The notes below the pieces were generated by a model. That model was not told the origin of the DNA, did no database searches, and saw nothing but the letters and a program-made list of their open reading frames with translations. Below are positions 23,230 to 32,542 of a stretch of 64,000 nucleotides of DNA, one piece after another; within the stretch, counting starts at the first letter, position 1; each line of letters begins with the position of its first letter. The stretch is from Cytophagaceae bacterium. GTDB taxonomy: Bacteria > Bacteroidota > Bacteroidia > Cytophagales > Flexibacteraceae. The stretch lies in contig CANGYH010000005.1 in the NCBI GenBank assembly GCA_947458545.1, positions 1 through 64,000 of the forward strand, read 5' to 3'. Made by a program: the position numbers and the translations under genes.

Positions 23230-24195
23230 TTATTGAACCAGGTTATTGGTTTTGTTCAGTTGCACCAAGCGCACGGGCATGGTGGCAGGTAGCAGGCCAG
23301 CCTTTAGTACAATACGCTGCCCCTTCTCTGATAAGGCCCAACTGGCAAAACCGGTACCCAGGCCCGAGCGCGCCTCGCCGCTAACGATGTAGAGCATGCG
23401 GGCCAGCGGGTATTTCTTGAGCGAGAGGTAGGCCTGGTATGGCGGGTAGCTGTTTGAGTCTGCCGCCACCTGTGCCGCAGAGATGCTGGCCACCCGCACA
23501 TTGCTGCGAAAGGCCCGCTGCTGGGGCGAGTCTAGGTCTGACACGTAGCCTACGCCGATGAAACCGATGGCTCCGGGGTTGGCGGCCACGTAGTCTAGTA
23601 CCTTCTCTGTGCTGCCGGTTGCATATACAGAGGTGGTTAATTTGCCGATGAGGCCAAGCTTCTCTTCTAAGAAAATGGCATTGGCACTCGAGCCGTGGTC
23701 TAGCACTGGCACGATTTTAAGGCTAGGCCTGCCGGGCCAGGTAAGGGTTTCTCCACCTAAAATACCCATGAGCCTGTCTAGGGTCAGCAGCGTGTCTGGG
23801 TTAGAGGGGTGGACGATGACGGCCACGGCATCGAGGGCGTACTCGTATTCTTTGGGCGTGATGTTGCGCTCTGCAAAGACGGCGCGCTCCTTGTCGTTCA
23901 ACTTCCGGCTGCCGACGACCATGCGGACCGAGTCTTGAAAGAGTAACTGGAAGCCAACCTCTTGCGGGATCGTTTTGGCTTCGATCTTGGCAGAGGTGTA
24001 AACGCCCTCGAAGGTGGATACGGTAGAGCGGATGATAGGTACAGCTACCTCGTCTACGGCGATGGTTATTTGGCCCGTGGTGGGCGTGTCTATCGCCTTG
24101 CCGTTTTTGGTGGTGGTAGGGCCGCAGGCACCCATGGCCAACCACAACCCTGCACCAAGCCACTGGTTAACCGTTGTCTTCAACATCGTGCCCAT
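23230..24195 (-). CDS. PstS-like substrate-binding lipoprotein
   Basis: About 321 residues of the PBP-like (phosphate-binding type) fold. A lipoprotein signal ends in LWLAMGAC-G. The body has QITIAVDEVAVPIIRSTVST, VVGSRKLNDKE, ALDAVAVIVHPSNPDTLLTL, and VLDYVAANPGAIGFIGVGYV, which is the typical PstS GxIGY region. Two ATG codons, 24195 and 24186, could start it. The family would bind an anion such as phosphate, but no permease genes are nearby and the partner is the TPR protein downstream; a role in TonB or envelope function is plausible by analogy. Confidence 0.83.
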   Translation of the reverse strand: MGTMLKTTVNQWLGAGLWLAMGACGPTTTKNGKAIDTPTTGQITIAVDEVAVPIIRSTVSTFEGVYTSAKIEAKTIPQEVGFQLLFQDSVRMVVGSRKLNDKERAVFAERNITPKEYEYALDAVAVIVHPSNPDTLLTLDRLMGILGGETLTWPGRPSLKIVPVLDHGSSANAIFLEEKLGLIGKLTTSVYATGSTEKVLDYVAANPGAIGFIGVGYVSDLDSPQQRAFRSNVRVASISAAQVAADSNSYPPYQAYLSLKKYPLARMLYIVSGEARSGLGTGFASWALSEKGQRIVLKAGLLPATMPVRLVQLNKTNNLVQ

Positions 24196-24288
24196 AGGTT
24201 TTCTTGTATCTTGCTTTATGGAGGCAGCGTACCAATGCCGCTGCAAAACAACGGTATAGCTGGCTGTTGGGCCAAACAAGGTGCAGCC

Positions 24289-24507
24289 TTAAGCCTTGGG
24301 GATACCGCGCCTGTGGGCTTTGTAGTCTATAAAAACCCTGTATAGGCGGAAGGTGCCGTAAGCAATGCAGGCCCCGGCCATGATATTGGCAGCGGCCCCA
24401 AGCTCGGTGAAGCGATCTTCGAAGACGAAGATCATGATGCCCATTACGATGTAGAGCAGCCCCATAAACAGGTAATAAATGAGGAAGGCAGAGCGACCGG
24501 GTGTCAT
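24289..24507 (-). CDS. Small membrane protein at the end of the respiratory cluster
   Basis: A 72-residue protein with two hydrophobic helices (SAFLIYYLFMGLLYIVMGIM; LGAAANIMAGACIAYGTFRL) and a basic C-terminus (YKAHRRGIPKA). It starts 62 bases after the cytochrome oxidase subunit III gene on the same strand, so it is probably the last gene of the act/cta operon. I do not recognise a named family; a small accessory or assembly protein for the oxidase is possible by position only. Confidence 0.65.
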   Translation of the reverse strand: MTPGRSAFLIYYLFMGLLYIVMGIMIFVFEDRFTELGAAANIMAGACIAYGTFRLYRVFIDYKAHRRGIPKA

Positions 24508-24569
24508 GGCTAGATGGTTTTGCTTTAAGTGGCGTGTAGGCAGAAATTAGGTGACTCAACGGCTCCCCG

Positions 24570-25205
24570 TTAGCTCATATGGCTCCAGAGCAAGAAGCCG
24601 AACAGTAAAATCCACAATACATCTAAAAAGTGCCAGTAAATGGCAGGCACCTCAATCTCAATCAGGTTTTGGCTGTGGATCTTGTAGCGGTATGCCTTTA
24701 CTGTGGTGATGGCCAGGTATACCAACCCCGTGATGAGGTGGAAGGCGTGCAGGCCTGTGAGCACATACAGGAATGAGCCTGACGGGTTGCCTACCAGGTA
24801 CACATTGATTTGTACCAGGCGCACCCAGCTCTCCCACTGCAAATAGAGAAATACCAGGCCCAGGGCGAAGGTGACGAACATCCAGGCTTTTACTTGGCCC
24901 AGTTCGTCCTTTTTTGCGGCGTTCCAGGCCATTTGCACGGTAAAGGAGCTTACCACAAGCACAGCCGTAGAGAGCCATAAGACGCCAGGCAGCTCAAAAT
25001 CTTGCCAGTTGCCCTCAGCCTTGCGGACGATGTAGGCCGAGGTCATGGAGGCAAAAATCATGATGATGCTCACGATAAAGAGCCAAAGGGCAAACCGCTT
25101 GGGCGGCATGCTTAAGGTTGGCTCGGGCTCGTCTTCTACGGCCTGGCCTAGGTTGGCCGTAGGGTCGTAGGGGTAGTTTTTGAGCAAATCCGTTTGATCA
25201 GCCAT
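24570..25205 (-). CDS. ctaE: Cytochrome c oxidase subunit III
   Basis: A 211-residue membrane subunit of the heme-copper oxidase, five-helix type without the first two helices of long forms. Typical features are RFALWLFIVSIIMIFASMTS-AY, AWMFVTFALGLVFLYLQWES, the LTGLHAFHLITGLVYLAI helix and a C-terminal YWHFLDVLWILLFGFLLW helix with the conserved W-H-F-x-D-x-x-W. It carries no cofactor; in this family the subunit stabilises the catalytic core. It follows ctaB by about 98 bases. Confidence 0.95.
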   Translation of the reverse strand: MADQTDLLKNYPYDPTANLGQAVEDEPEPTLSMPPKRFALWLFIVSIIMIFASMTSAYIVRKAEGNWQDFELPGVLWLSTAVLVVSSFTVQMAWNAAKKDELGQVKAWMFVTFALGLVFLYLQWESWVRLVQINVYLVGNPSGSFLYVLTGLHAFHLITGLVYLAITTVKAYRYKIHSQNLIEIEVPAIYWHFLDVLWILLFGFLLWSHMS

Positions 25206-25303
25206 GGGAGATTGAAGGGTACGCCAGCGTGGCGAGAGAGGTTGAAAGTGTTGCGATATATCAAAAAAACCTGGGCCTTGGTGTGGTCTGTTCGGCTCTG
25301 GGG

Positions 25304-26239
25304 TTAGAGGAGCCTGTCCAGTAAAACGGCCAGTTGAACAGCCGGCAAGTACAGAAACGAGCCGAACATGACACCCCGGGCCGCGGCCCGGGTCTGCAGC
25401 CGGACGAGCTTATAGTTGGTGTACAAAAAGCCCAGGCTTGCCACTGTGCAAACGATGCCTGCCTGCAGGCTTACGTACCCCAGCAAAAAGGGCAACCACA
25501 CTGCCGGAAACAGCAGCAGGGTGTAAAAAAACATGAGCCAGGCCGTGAGCGCATCGGGCTTGCCGCCGCGGCCGGGCAAAAGTCGAAACCCGCCGCGCTC
25601 GTAGTCGTCGGCCAAGACCCAGGCCACAGACCAGAAGTGGGGGAACTGCCACAGGAACTGCACCACGAACATCAACAAAGCCTCTGGGCTTACAGTGCCC
25701 GTGGCGGCGGCAAACCCTATGAGCAAGGGCATGGCCCCAGGCACGGCCCCAACGGCCACTGCCAGTGGCGTAATACGCTTAAGGGGCGTGTACACAAAGC
25801 CGTAGAGGAGCCAGCTGGCCAAGGCCAAGGCAAAACTGAGCGGCGTAAAGTAAAGGGCATAGGTGCCCATACCTAGAACGCCGAAAACAGCCACCAAGGC
25901 CCAGGCAGGCGCAGGGTCTAGCCGGCCGGTGGGCAAGGGGCGGTTGCGCGTACGGTCCATGAGGGCATCTGGCCCGCGCTCAAGTATTTGATTGACAATG
26001 TTGGCAGAGACGGTGGTAAACAGCCCTGCCACAGAGAAGGCCATCCACTCCCATTGCGTGGCCTGGCCCTCGCGGCCGAGGGCAAAGGCAATCACCCCAG
26101 AGAAAACCACAAGCAGCGACAAACGAAGCTTGGCCAACTGCACCACAACCCCCACCGATATGCCCTTAGGCCCGGCTGGTACGGCAGGAGCCGCCTGGGG
26201 CAGGGTTGGCTCTGAGGTAAGGGGTAGATCGGTCTGCAT
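25304..26239 (-). CDS. ctaB: Protoheme IX farnesyltransferase (heme O synthase)
   Basis: Polytopic prenyltransferase adding a farnesyl group to heme b to make heme O, the first step to heme A. 311 residues with about eight or nine helices. The prenyl-diphosphate/Mg site is seen in ANIVNQILERGPDALMDRTR-NRPLPTGR, the UbiA-superfamily N-x-x-x-(D/E)-x-x-x-D-x-x-M-x-R-T-x-x-R-P motif, and again in AWVLADDYERGGFRLLP. The N-terminal extension is Pro/Ala-rich. It sits between ctaA and ctaE, so heme A biosynthesis is co-encoded with the oxidase that uses it. Confidence 0.96.
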   Translation of the reverse strand: MQTDLPLTSEPTLPQAAPAVPAGPKGISVGVVVQLAKLRLSLLVVFSGVIAFALGREGQATQWEWMAFSVAGLFTTVSANIVNQILERGPDALMDRTRNRPLPTGRLDPAPAWALVAVFGVLGMGTYALYFTPLSFALALASWLLYGFVYTPLKRITPLAVAVGAVPGAMPLLIGFAAATGTVSPEALLMFVVQFLWQFPHFWSVAWVLADDYERGGFRLLPGRGGKPDALTAWLMFFYTLLLFPAVWLPFLLGYVSLQAGIVCTVASLGFLYTNYKLVRLQTRAAARGVMFGSFLYLPAVQLAVLLDRLL

Positions 26240-26309
26240 GAACTAAGGGGCCAAATTGCCGGCTTTAGTTGCCGGCCGTAACGTGTTTACTGCTCAAAAC
26301 GGGGTGGAG

Positions 26310-27293
26310 TCAGGCTTTGTTTGTCTGTAGTAAGCCGAGCATCCACAGGCTAAAAAAGACGCCTAGCAACAGGGAGCCCAGCAACAAATGCAAAGGCTGC
26401 GCATAGGCAGGTAGGTCAAATGATTGAAGCGCTATGCCTACGACGATGTTGCCAACGACGCAGCCCAAAGCGGCTTGCTGCAAGGCCATGCCCTCGTCGA
26501 ACTGGCCTGCACGGGGCTTGAGGTAGCGCCATGCCTGCCAGCCCACCAAGGCTGCCAACACCCAGCTAAAGCTGCGATGCAGCAAAAGCAATGCCGTACG
26601 ATCTCCCCGCAGCAGCTCGGCGATGATGGCATCTTTGGCAGCACCGGCCTGGCCTAGCGTATCTACCCATTGGCGCACACCCAAACCCAGATAGAACTGG
26701 CCTACCGTAAAGAGTAGAGCCAATAGGGCCAGATTACGCTCTTGTGGCGATAGTACAGCCTCTTGCCTGGCCTTGCGGCTCAAAAAGTAGGCCGCCAGCA
26801 ATACATAGACGATAAGCTGTGCCAGCAGATTGTGCAGCGTTATCATCATAGGCATCAGGGCCGTGCTTACGACCTTGGCCCCCAGCCAACCCTGCACCAG
26901 CGTCAGTAGCAGACCTGCCAGGCTCAGACCGAAAACGGCACCGCCATGCGCACGCCAGGCCAGCACCACCGTTGCCAGAATGAACACCCCCGTCAGGGCA
27001 CCCAGCAGGCGATTGAGGTACTCGATCCAGGTCAGTACAGGGTCGAAGACGACCTTCTCTGGGGGTAGGCCGTCTTCGGCGTAGCGGGTCTTGTAGTCGG
27101 GGGGCAGTTGGCTGACGTGCGTCGGGGGGATTAGCCTACCAAAGCAACGGGGCCAGTCTGGGCAACCCAGACCTGACCCCGTGCTACGTACTATGCCACC
27201 CACCAGGATGAGCAAGTACACCGTTGCTATGGTAACCTTTGCGAAGAACCGAAACCGAGCTTCCGTCCGTGGACTAGCCGCGGTGCTGGGCAT
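26310..27293 (-). CDS. ctaA: Heme A synthase (COX15/CtaA family)
   Basis: Membrane enzyme that oxidises heme O to heme A. 327 residues and eight helices. Diagnostic features are the first helix with LVGGIVRSTGSGLGCPDWPR and a paired Cys nearby (GCPDWPRC), then EYLNRLLGALTGVF with the conserved E and downstream His residues (LHNLLAQ; LLHRSFSW) that ligate the two hemes. Its ATG lies inside the 3' end of ctaD: the genes overlap by 20 bases (27274-27293), which implies tight co-expression. Confidence 0.95.
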   Translation of the reverse strand: MPSTAASPRTEARFRFFAKVTIATVYLLILVGGIVRSTGSGLGCPDWPRCFGRLIPPTHVSQLPPDYKTRYAEDGLPPEKVVFDPVLTWIEYLNRLLGALTGVFILATVVLAWRAHGGAVFGLSLAGLLLTLVQGWLGAKVVSTALMPMMITLHNLLAQLIVYVLLAAYFLSRKARQEAVLSPQERNLALLALLFTVGQFYLGLGVRQWVDTLGQAGAAKDAIIAELLRGDRTALLLLHRSFSWVLAALVGWQAWRYLKPRAGQFDEGMALQQAALGCVVGNIVVGIALQSFDLPAYAQPLHLLLGSLLLGVFFSLWMLGLLQTNKA

Positions 27294-29160
27294 GGGTATC
27301 TACGGTAAGGTCTGCGTCGTAAGCCTCTACAGGATCTACCTCGTGGGCAAGGTTAGACTCGGGCGTCTGGCTGTACGGGATGTGCTGGGCAATAAAATCT
27401 TCAGCAGCGCCGGGCTTGCTGTAGTCATAAGGCCAGCGATAAACGGTAGGTATCTCGCCCGGCCAGTTGCCGTGCCCTGGCTCGATGGGTGTCGTCCACT
27501 CAAGGGTGTTGGAGCGCCATGGGTTCATCGGGGCGCGGCGGCCGCGATACATTGACCAGAAGAAGTTGACGATGAAGATGGCCTGGGCCGCAAACGTTAC
27601 GAAGGCAGCAATCGAGATGAACACGTTCAGGTCTTGAAACTTGCTGAACGTCTCGAAAGAGGTGAAGCTGTAGTAACGGCGGGGGAAGCCAGCGATACCC
27701 GTGTAGTGCATGGGGAAGAAAACCGCATACACACCGATGAAGGTCATCCAGAAGTGAACGTAGCCGAGTTTGTCGTTCATCATACGCCCGAACATCTTGG
27801 GGAACCAGTGATAGATACCGGCCATCATCCCAAAGAAGGCGGCAGAACCCATCACAAGGTGGAAGTGGGCCACGACGAAGTAAGTGTCGTGGAGCTGGAT
27901 GTCTAGCGCGGAGTTGCCGAGGATGATACCCGTTAGACCACCGGAGATGAAGAGCGATACCAGTGCTATAGAGAAGAGCATGGCCGGCGTAAACACCAGG
28001 TTACCCTTCCAAAGTGTGGTGATGTAATTAAAGGCCTTCACCGCAGAAGGTACCGCGATGATGAGCGTCAAGAACATGAAGATGGAGCCCAGGAAGGGGT
28101 TCATGCCCGTAACGAACATGTGGTGCGCCCAAACGATGAACGACAGCGTACCGATACCCAGGATAGAGCCCACCATGGCGCGGTAGCCGAAGATGGGCTT
28201 ACGCGAGTTAGTGGCGATAATCTCTGAGGTTATGCCCAGGGCAGGCAGGATTACGATGTACACCTCGGGGTGGCCCAAGAACCAGAACAGGTGCTGGAAC
28301 AAGACCGGAGAACCGCCCAGGTTGGGGAGCGCCTCGCCGTTGATGTAAATCTCTGAGAGGAAGAAGCTGGTACCGAAGCTACGGTCAAAGATGAGCAGCA
28401 ATGCGGCAGAGAACAGCACGGGGAAGGACAGCAGACCCAGGATGGCCGTCACAAAGAAGGCCCAGATGGTGAGCGGCAGACGAGAGAAGCTCATGCCACG
28501 TGTCCGTAGGTTGATAACGGTGGTGATGTAGTTGATACCACCAAGAAGCTGAGACACGATAAAGAGCGCCATAGCTACCAGCCACATCGTCATACCCAAA
28601 CCCGAGCCAGGGTTGGCTTGCGGCAGGGCGTTCAGAGGTGGGTAGATGGTCCATCCACCGCCGGCGGGGCCGGTTTCGATAAAGATGGAGATAAACATTA
28701 CCACGCTGCTCAGGAAGAAGAACCAGTAGCTGAGCATGTTCATGAACCCGGAGGCCATGTCGCGCGCACCGATCTGCAACGGGATGAGGAAGTTGGAGAA
28801 GGTACCAGAAAGGCCTGCCGTGAGCACGAAGAACACCATGATGGTGCCGTGCATGGTAACCAGGGCCAGGTAGAAGTTTTGGTCTAGCTTACCGTCTTGT
28901 ATCCAACCACCCAGGATGGGCTTGAGCCAATCGAGGTTGGCATCTGGGAAGCCAAGCTGTATGCGGAACAGCATCGACATAGCCCCACCGATGAAGGCCC
29001 AGAACAGACCTGTTACCAGGAACTGCTTGGCGATCATCTTATGGTCGGTGGTGAATACGTACTTGGTCCAGAACGAGTCGTGGTGCTCGTGGTCGTGGTC
29101 GTGATCGTGGGCGTGGCCGGCGTGTACGTCTAGCGCGGCGCTATGGGCGATCTCTGCCAT
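27274..29160 (-). CDS. ctaD: Cytochrome c oxidase subunit I, aa3-type
   Basis: Catalytic subunit of the terminal oxidase, 628 residues, about twelve helices. Metal ligands are visible: low-spin heme His in LVTMHGTIMVFF, the CuB/Tyr crosslink site WFLGHPEVYIVILPALG (the Glu of GHPEVY marks the A1 proton-channel subtype), CuB His pair in WAHHMFVTGM, and heme a/a3 ligands in VAHFHLVMGS. The cytosolic N-terminus is unusually His/Asp-rich (HAGHAHDHDHDHEHHDS), which could bind metal. It follows ctaC by 47 bases. Confidence 0.98.
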   Translation of the reverse strand: MAEIAHSAALDVHAGHAHDHDHDHEHHDSFWTKYVFTTDHKMIAKQFLVTGLFWAFIGGAMSMLFRIQLGFPDANLDWLKPILGGWIQDGKLDQNFYLALVTMHGTIMVFFVLTAGLSGTFSNFLIPLQIGARDMASGFMNMLSYWFFFLSSVVMFISIFIETGPAGGGWTIYPPLNALPQANPGSGLGMTMWLVAMALFIVSQLLGGINYITTVINLRTRGMSFSRLPLTIWAFFVTAILGLLSFPVLFSAALLLIFDRSFGTSFFLSEIYINGEALPNLGGSPVLFQHLFWFLGHPEVYIVILPALGITSEIIATNSRKPIFGYRAMVGSILGIGTLSFIVWAHHMFVTGMNPFLGSIFMFLTLIIAVPSAVKAFNYITTLWKGNLVFTPAMLFSIALVSLFISGGLTGIILGNSALDIQLHDTYFVVAHFHLVMGSAAFFGMMAGIYHWFPKMFGRMMNDKLGYVHFWMTFIGVYAVFFPMHYTGIAGFPRRYYSFTSFETFSKFQDLNVFISIAAFVTFAAQAIFIVNFFWSMYRGRRAPMNPWRSNTLEWTTPIEPGHGNWPGEIPTVYRWPYDYSKPGAAEDFIAQHIPYSQTPESNLAHEVDPVEAYDADLTVDTHAQHRG

Positions 29161-29207
29161 GGTACGGTTAGGAAAAAAGTGAGCTGGGAGCTGTAAAGTG
29201 ATAAGGG

Positions 29208-30269
29208 TTAAAGAGCAGCCTGGGCAGGGACACCTTCAGCGGGTTTCTTGCTGATGATGCGCTCGGCGTCGGCACGGAGCTTTTCGGGCACGTTCTTGAT
29301 GTAGTCTGGATTTTTAGCCAGGAAAACTTCTTGAGACTTGAGCCACTCGAGATACTCCTCTTCGCTTTCGACTACTATAACCTTGCGCATACCGAAGTGG
29401 TTTCGGCCACATATCTCTGTGCAGGCCAGTTCGTAGTTAAAATTGGGATTGCGCAGCTCTGTGCGCATGTCTGCCGTGGTCTTGTCCGGAATAAACCAGA
29501 AGCGCGTAGGCATACCAGGGACGGCATCCATCTTAACCCGGAAGTGGGGCATGAAGACAGAGTGAAGCACGTCTCGGGCGCGAATCTTAAGCTCGACCGG
29601 CTTGCCGACGGGCAGGTGGATTTCATTGGCCATGAAATCATCCAGCGCGGCCTTGTCGTCGAAGTCTATGCCAACCTCGTTGAGTGCATCAATCTTGCGG
29701 AAGTTATGCTTGCCGATGATACCGTCCGTACCTGGGTAGCGCACCATCCAGTTGAACTGTTTGCCGACAATCTCTATGTTGTAGGCTGATTTGGGAGCCT
29801 CGCCGGTGATGTCTGTCCAGACACGCCAGCCTGTAAATACCAGTACAGCTAGTACGATGGCCGGGATGGTCGTCCAGATTACCTCCAGCTTGTTGTTGTC
29901 TGGGTAGTAGTATGCCTTGCGCCCCTCCTTGAATTGGTACATGTAGGGGAAGAAGAACAACAGGATGTGGGTAGCAACAAAGACAAAGACAATGATGCCC
30001 ATGTCTAGCCAGAAGATAAAGTCAACCTCTTTGCCGTGCACAGAGCTAGGCGCAGGCAAAAACTCTTTGCTGGCGCTGCTGTAAGACCAAACGATGGCTA
30101 TTGTGCCGAGGATGAACGTTATTGGGAACAGCAGAGCGTTCACCTTATTGGAGGTGCCAGCACGCTTGTAGAACGAGCCGCTGAACACTTCTAGCAGGTT
30201 GACCGTGCGCACGATCATCGCGAAGATGACCAGCACCAGGATTGCTACGGTAATTAGGATGTATGACAT
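29208..30269 (-). CDS. ctaC: Cytochrome c oxidase subunit II (CuA)
   Basis: A 353-residue subunit carrying the binuclear CuA centre that accepts electrons. An extra N-terminal helix (SYILITVAILVLVIFAMIVR) and two more precede the cupredoxin domain. CuA ligands: His in RDVLHSVFMPHFRVKMD, and CTEICGRNHFGMRKV (C-x3-C-x3-H-x2-M). There is no fused cytochrome c domain, so electrons must come from a separate c-type domain, most likely that of ActE or ActA in the same operon. The C-terminal tail after about residue 310 is charged. Confidence 0.97.
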   Translation of the reverse strand: MSYILITVAILVLVIFAMIVRTVNLLEVFSGSFYKRAGTSNKVNALLFPITFILGTIAIVWSYSSASKEFLPAPSSVHGKEVDFIFWLDMGIIVFVFVATHILLFFFPYMYQFKEGRKAYYYPDNNKLEVIWTTIPAIVLAVLVFTGWRVWTDITGEAPKSAYNIEIVGKQFNWMVRYPGTDGIIGKHNFRKIDALNEVGIDFDDKAALDDFMANEIHLPVGKPVELKIRARDVLHSVFMPHFRVKMDAVPGMPTRFWFIPDKTTADMRTELRNPNFNYELACTEICGRNHFGMRKVIVVESEEEYLEWLKSQEVFLAKNPDYIKNVPEKLRADAERIISKKPAEGVPAQAAL

Positions 30270-30299
30270 GGCGGTTAGGTTGCGCTATGCGAAAAAATG

Positions 30300-31790
30300 C
30301 TAGATGTCGTGGTGTGCGCTCTCTTGGAGCATCGGGTGGTTTTTGGCTACGAGCGGAGCTGAGGCCAGAGACTTGCTGACAACGTAGATGAAGGCTGCAG
30401 CAAACAACATAACCAGGCCAAACTCGATAAAGCCGAAACCTGCGTGAGCGCCAACCGTGCCCGGCATCACCATCAGATAGAAATCTAGCCAGTGGCCAAT
30501 GATGATGGCCGAGGCTGCAATCTTAAGGAAGAGCGGGGTACGCTTGGCGTCTCTTGTCATTAAGAACAAGAACGGGAAGACAAAGTTTATGAAGATGTTA
30601 ATGAAAAACACACCCGTAAACTTGCCGTCGAAGCCCTTGGTGCGCTCCAGGAAGTAGATGATCTCTTCTGGAATGTTGGCGTACCAGATAAGCAGGTACT
30701 GCGCAATCCAGAGGTAGGTCCAGAAGATAGAGAAGGCAAACATGAACTTGCCTACATCGTGCAGGTGGTTGCCGTTCACGTGGCTAAGCAGGCCTTTGTC
30801 TTTCAGATAGACCAGGGTAAGGCCCAGGGTAGCGATACCGGCAACGTGCCAACTGGCAAAGGTGTACCAGCCAAAGAGGGTGCTGTACCAGTGCGGCTCT
30901 ATGGACATGGTCCAGTCCCAAGCGAGCATGGAGCTAGACACGGCGAAGATGACCAGGAAGATGGCCGAGAGCTTGTGGTTCTTGTGCCAGAAGCTGTTGC
31001 CGCCTTGCAGGTCCTCGGTCAGCGAGTTTTTGCGGATCATACGGCCGAGCAATATCCAGGCACCCACGAACACCACCATGCGTATGATGAAGAACGGCGT
31101 GTTTAGGTAGCCACGCTTGCCATCCAGAATGGGGTCGTAATCGGGGCTGCCTTTTTGGTAGAGGCTCTCGTGCGTCCAGTGGAAGATGTCGTGCCCACCA
31201 ACCAAGAAGGTAACGATTAGGATACCGAGACCAATGGGCAGGAAGCTGGCAAAAGCCATTGGCACGCGAACCAGGCCGGCGCTCCAACCCGCTTGTGACA
31301 CATATTGAACCGCAACGAAGAAAAGACCTATAACAGCCAGGCCAGTAAAGAAGACACCATCTAGCCAAAGGTTGGCCCAGAGGCGCTTTGTCCAGTGATA
31401 CTCGTGCTCGCCGCCGCCGTGCTCGGAGGCAGCACCGCCACCTGTGCGGGTGTGGTCATTGGCATCCTTATGGGCAGAGGCGTTGGCAACGGTAGCCTCG
31501 TGGCCCTCACCGTGTGCTTCTGCTTTGGCTTCGCCGTGGCCAGCACCGTGGGTTGCGCCGTGGGCCGCGGCATCATGGCCGTGGCCGGGCATGGCAACAG
31601 GTGCTGCCGTTAGAGAGGAGTATGCACTAGCCTCGTGGTGGCCTTCGCCGATGTGGTTGGCAGCCAGGAAACAGCCCACCAGTGTGAGCACCAGGCCTAT
31701 GACCATGAAAAGAATCAGGCGTGACTGGGCCTTGGCCGAAAATTCGTACCGTTGGTCTTTATCTACGCTTACGTGATGATGCGATGCCAT
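30300..31790 (-). CDS. actF: Alternative complex III subunit F (quinol:cytochrome c oxidoreductase membrane subunit)
   Basis: A 496-residue polytopic subunit of alternative complex III, with about ten helices resembling half of an NrfD-type protein (WLDGVFFTGLAVIGLFFVAV, WTMSIEPHWYSTLFGWYTFA). The D-W-x-M-S-x-E-P-x-W-Y-S-T block is an ActF/ActC landmark. After the first helix (about residues 52-130) comes an insert extremely rich in His, Ala and Gly (GHGHDAAAHGATHGAGHGE and onward). It lies between actE and ctaC, linking the quinol oxidoreductase to the oxidase in one operon. Confidence 0.93.
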   Translation of the reverse strand: MASHHHVSVDKDQRYEFSAKAQSRLILFMVIGLVLTLVGCFLAANHIGEGHHEASAYSSLTAAPVAMPGHGHDAAAHGATHGAGHGEAKAEAHGEGHEATVANASAHKDANDHTRTGGGAASEHGGGEHEYHWTKRLWANLWLDGVFFTGLAVIGLFFVAVQYVSQAGWSAGLVRVPMAFASFLPIGLGILIVTFLVGGHDIFHWTHESLYQKGSPDYDPILDGKRGYLNTPFFIIRMVVFVGAWILLGRMIRKNSLTEDLQGGNSFWHKNHKLSAIFLVIFAVSSSMLAWDWTMSIEPHWYSTLFGWYTFASWHVAGIATLGLTLVYLKDKGLLSHVNGNHLHDVGKFMFAFSIFWTYLWIAQYLLIWYANIPEEIIYFLERTKGFDGKFTGVFFINIFINFVFPFLFLMTRDAKRTPLFLKIAASAIIIGHWLDFYLMVMPGTVGAHAGFGFIEFGLVMLFAAAFIYVVSKSLASAPLVAKNHPMLQESAHHDI

Positions 31791-31903
31791 GGGCTAGAGT
31801 AAAAGGTCAGAGGTAGGGGGCGGAGGCCGGGCCCACACACTGGGTGGTGTAGGCAGCGTTCTGCTCTAGAAGTGGGTGATGGATAGGAGGCTAAACGGCA
31901 GAC

Positions 31904-32542
31904 TTACTTCTGCTTTTGCAGGGTTTGTACGTAGTGAACGATCTTCCAACGGTCGTCGCCGAGCACCTGGGTGCCGTGGGGCCACATACGGCCTTTGCCG
32001 TACACGATGGTGTGGTAGATGTGACCTTCGTTGAGGGTAGCTACACGGCCGACGCTGTAAGAAGGCACGCCTTTATATTGGTCGGCCACTTTGCCGTTGC
32101 CTTTGCCCTCTGCCCCATGGCAAGGGGCGCAGTAACGGGTGTAAAGCACTTTACCGTCTTCTAGCACCTTAGGCGTAGCTGGCAGCGGGTTCTTCAGATT
32201 CCGCTCGCTCCACGCCATCGAGTCTGCATGGGGAATACCGTACTCCATGATGTCGGCTGCCAGCACCAAGCCGCTGTTTTGGCCGCTGTTGGTGCGGCGG
32301 GCCAGGGTACCTGGCGCGGGCTTGCGCAGGTTCTGGCGGTGCGGGTTAAAGCTGATGGAGTTGTAGTCTTCCGATGTGGTATCGGTGATCTGGGTGTAGT
32401 CTTCGTAGGCGATGGGGTGGTACATCTGCGGAGCGAACTCCGTGCCGGGGTGGTCGCCTTCGGCTTTACCGCCGCAGCTGGTCAGGAGCACACTCGATGA
32501 TAGGGCCAGAGCGGCCAGGACGTATTTCATGGTAAGAGCCAT
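31904..32542 (-). CDS. actE: Alternative complex III subunit E, mono-heme cytochrome c lipoprotein
   Basis: A 212-residue cytochrome c. The N-terminal lipoprotein signal MKYVLAALALSSSVLLTSC sits after four extra residues (M at 32542 or 32530). One heme motif, RYCAPCHGAEGKGNG (C-x-x-C-H), is followed by an axial-Met candidate in GKGRMWPHGTQV. It anchors in the periplasmic face of alternative complex III and hands electrons to the oxidase. The start overlaps the actD stop as TAATG. Confidence 0.92.
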   Translation of the reverse strand: MALTMKYVLAALALSSSVLLTSCGGKAEGDHPGTEFAPQMYHPIAYEDYTQITDTTSEDYNSISFNPHRQNLRKPAPGTLARRTNSGQNSGLVLAADIMEYGIPHADSMAWSERNLKNPLPATPKVLEDGKVLYTRYCAPCHGAEGKGNGKVADQYKGVPSYSVGRVATLNEGHIYHTIVYGKGRMWPHGTQVLGDDRWKIVHYVQTLQKQK

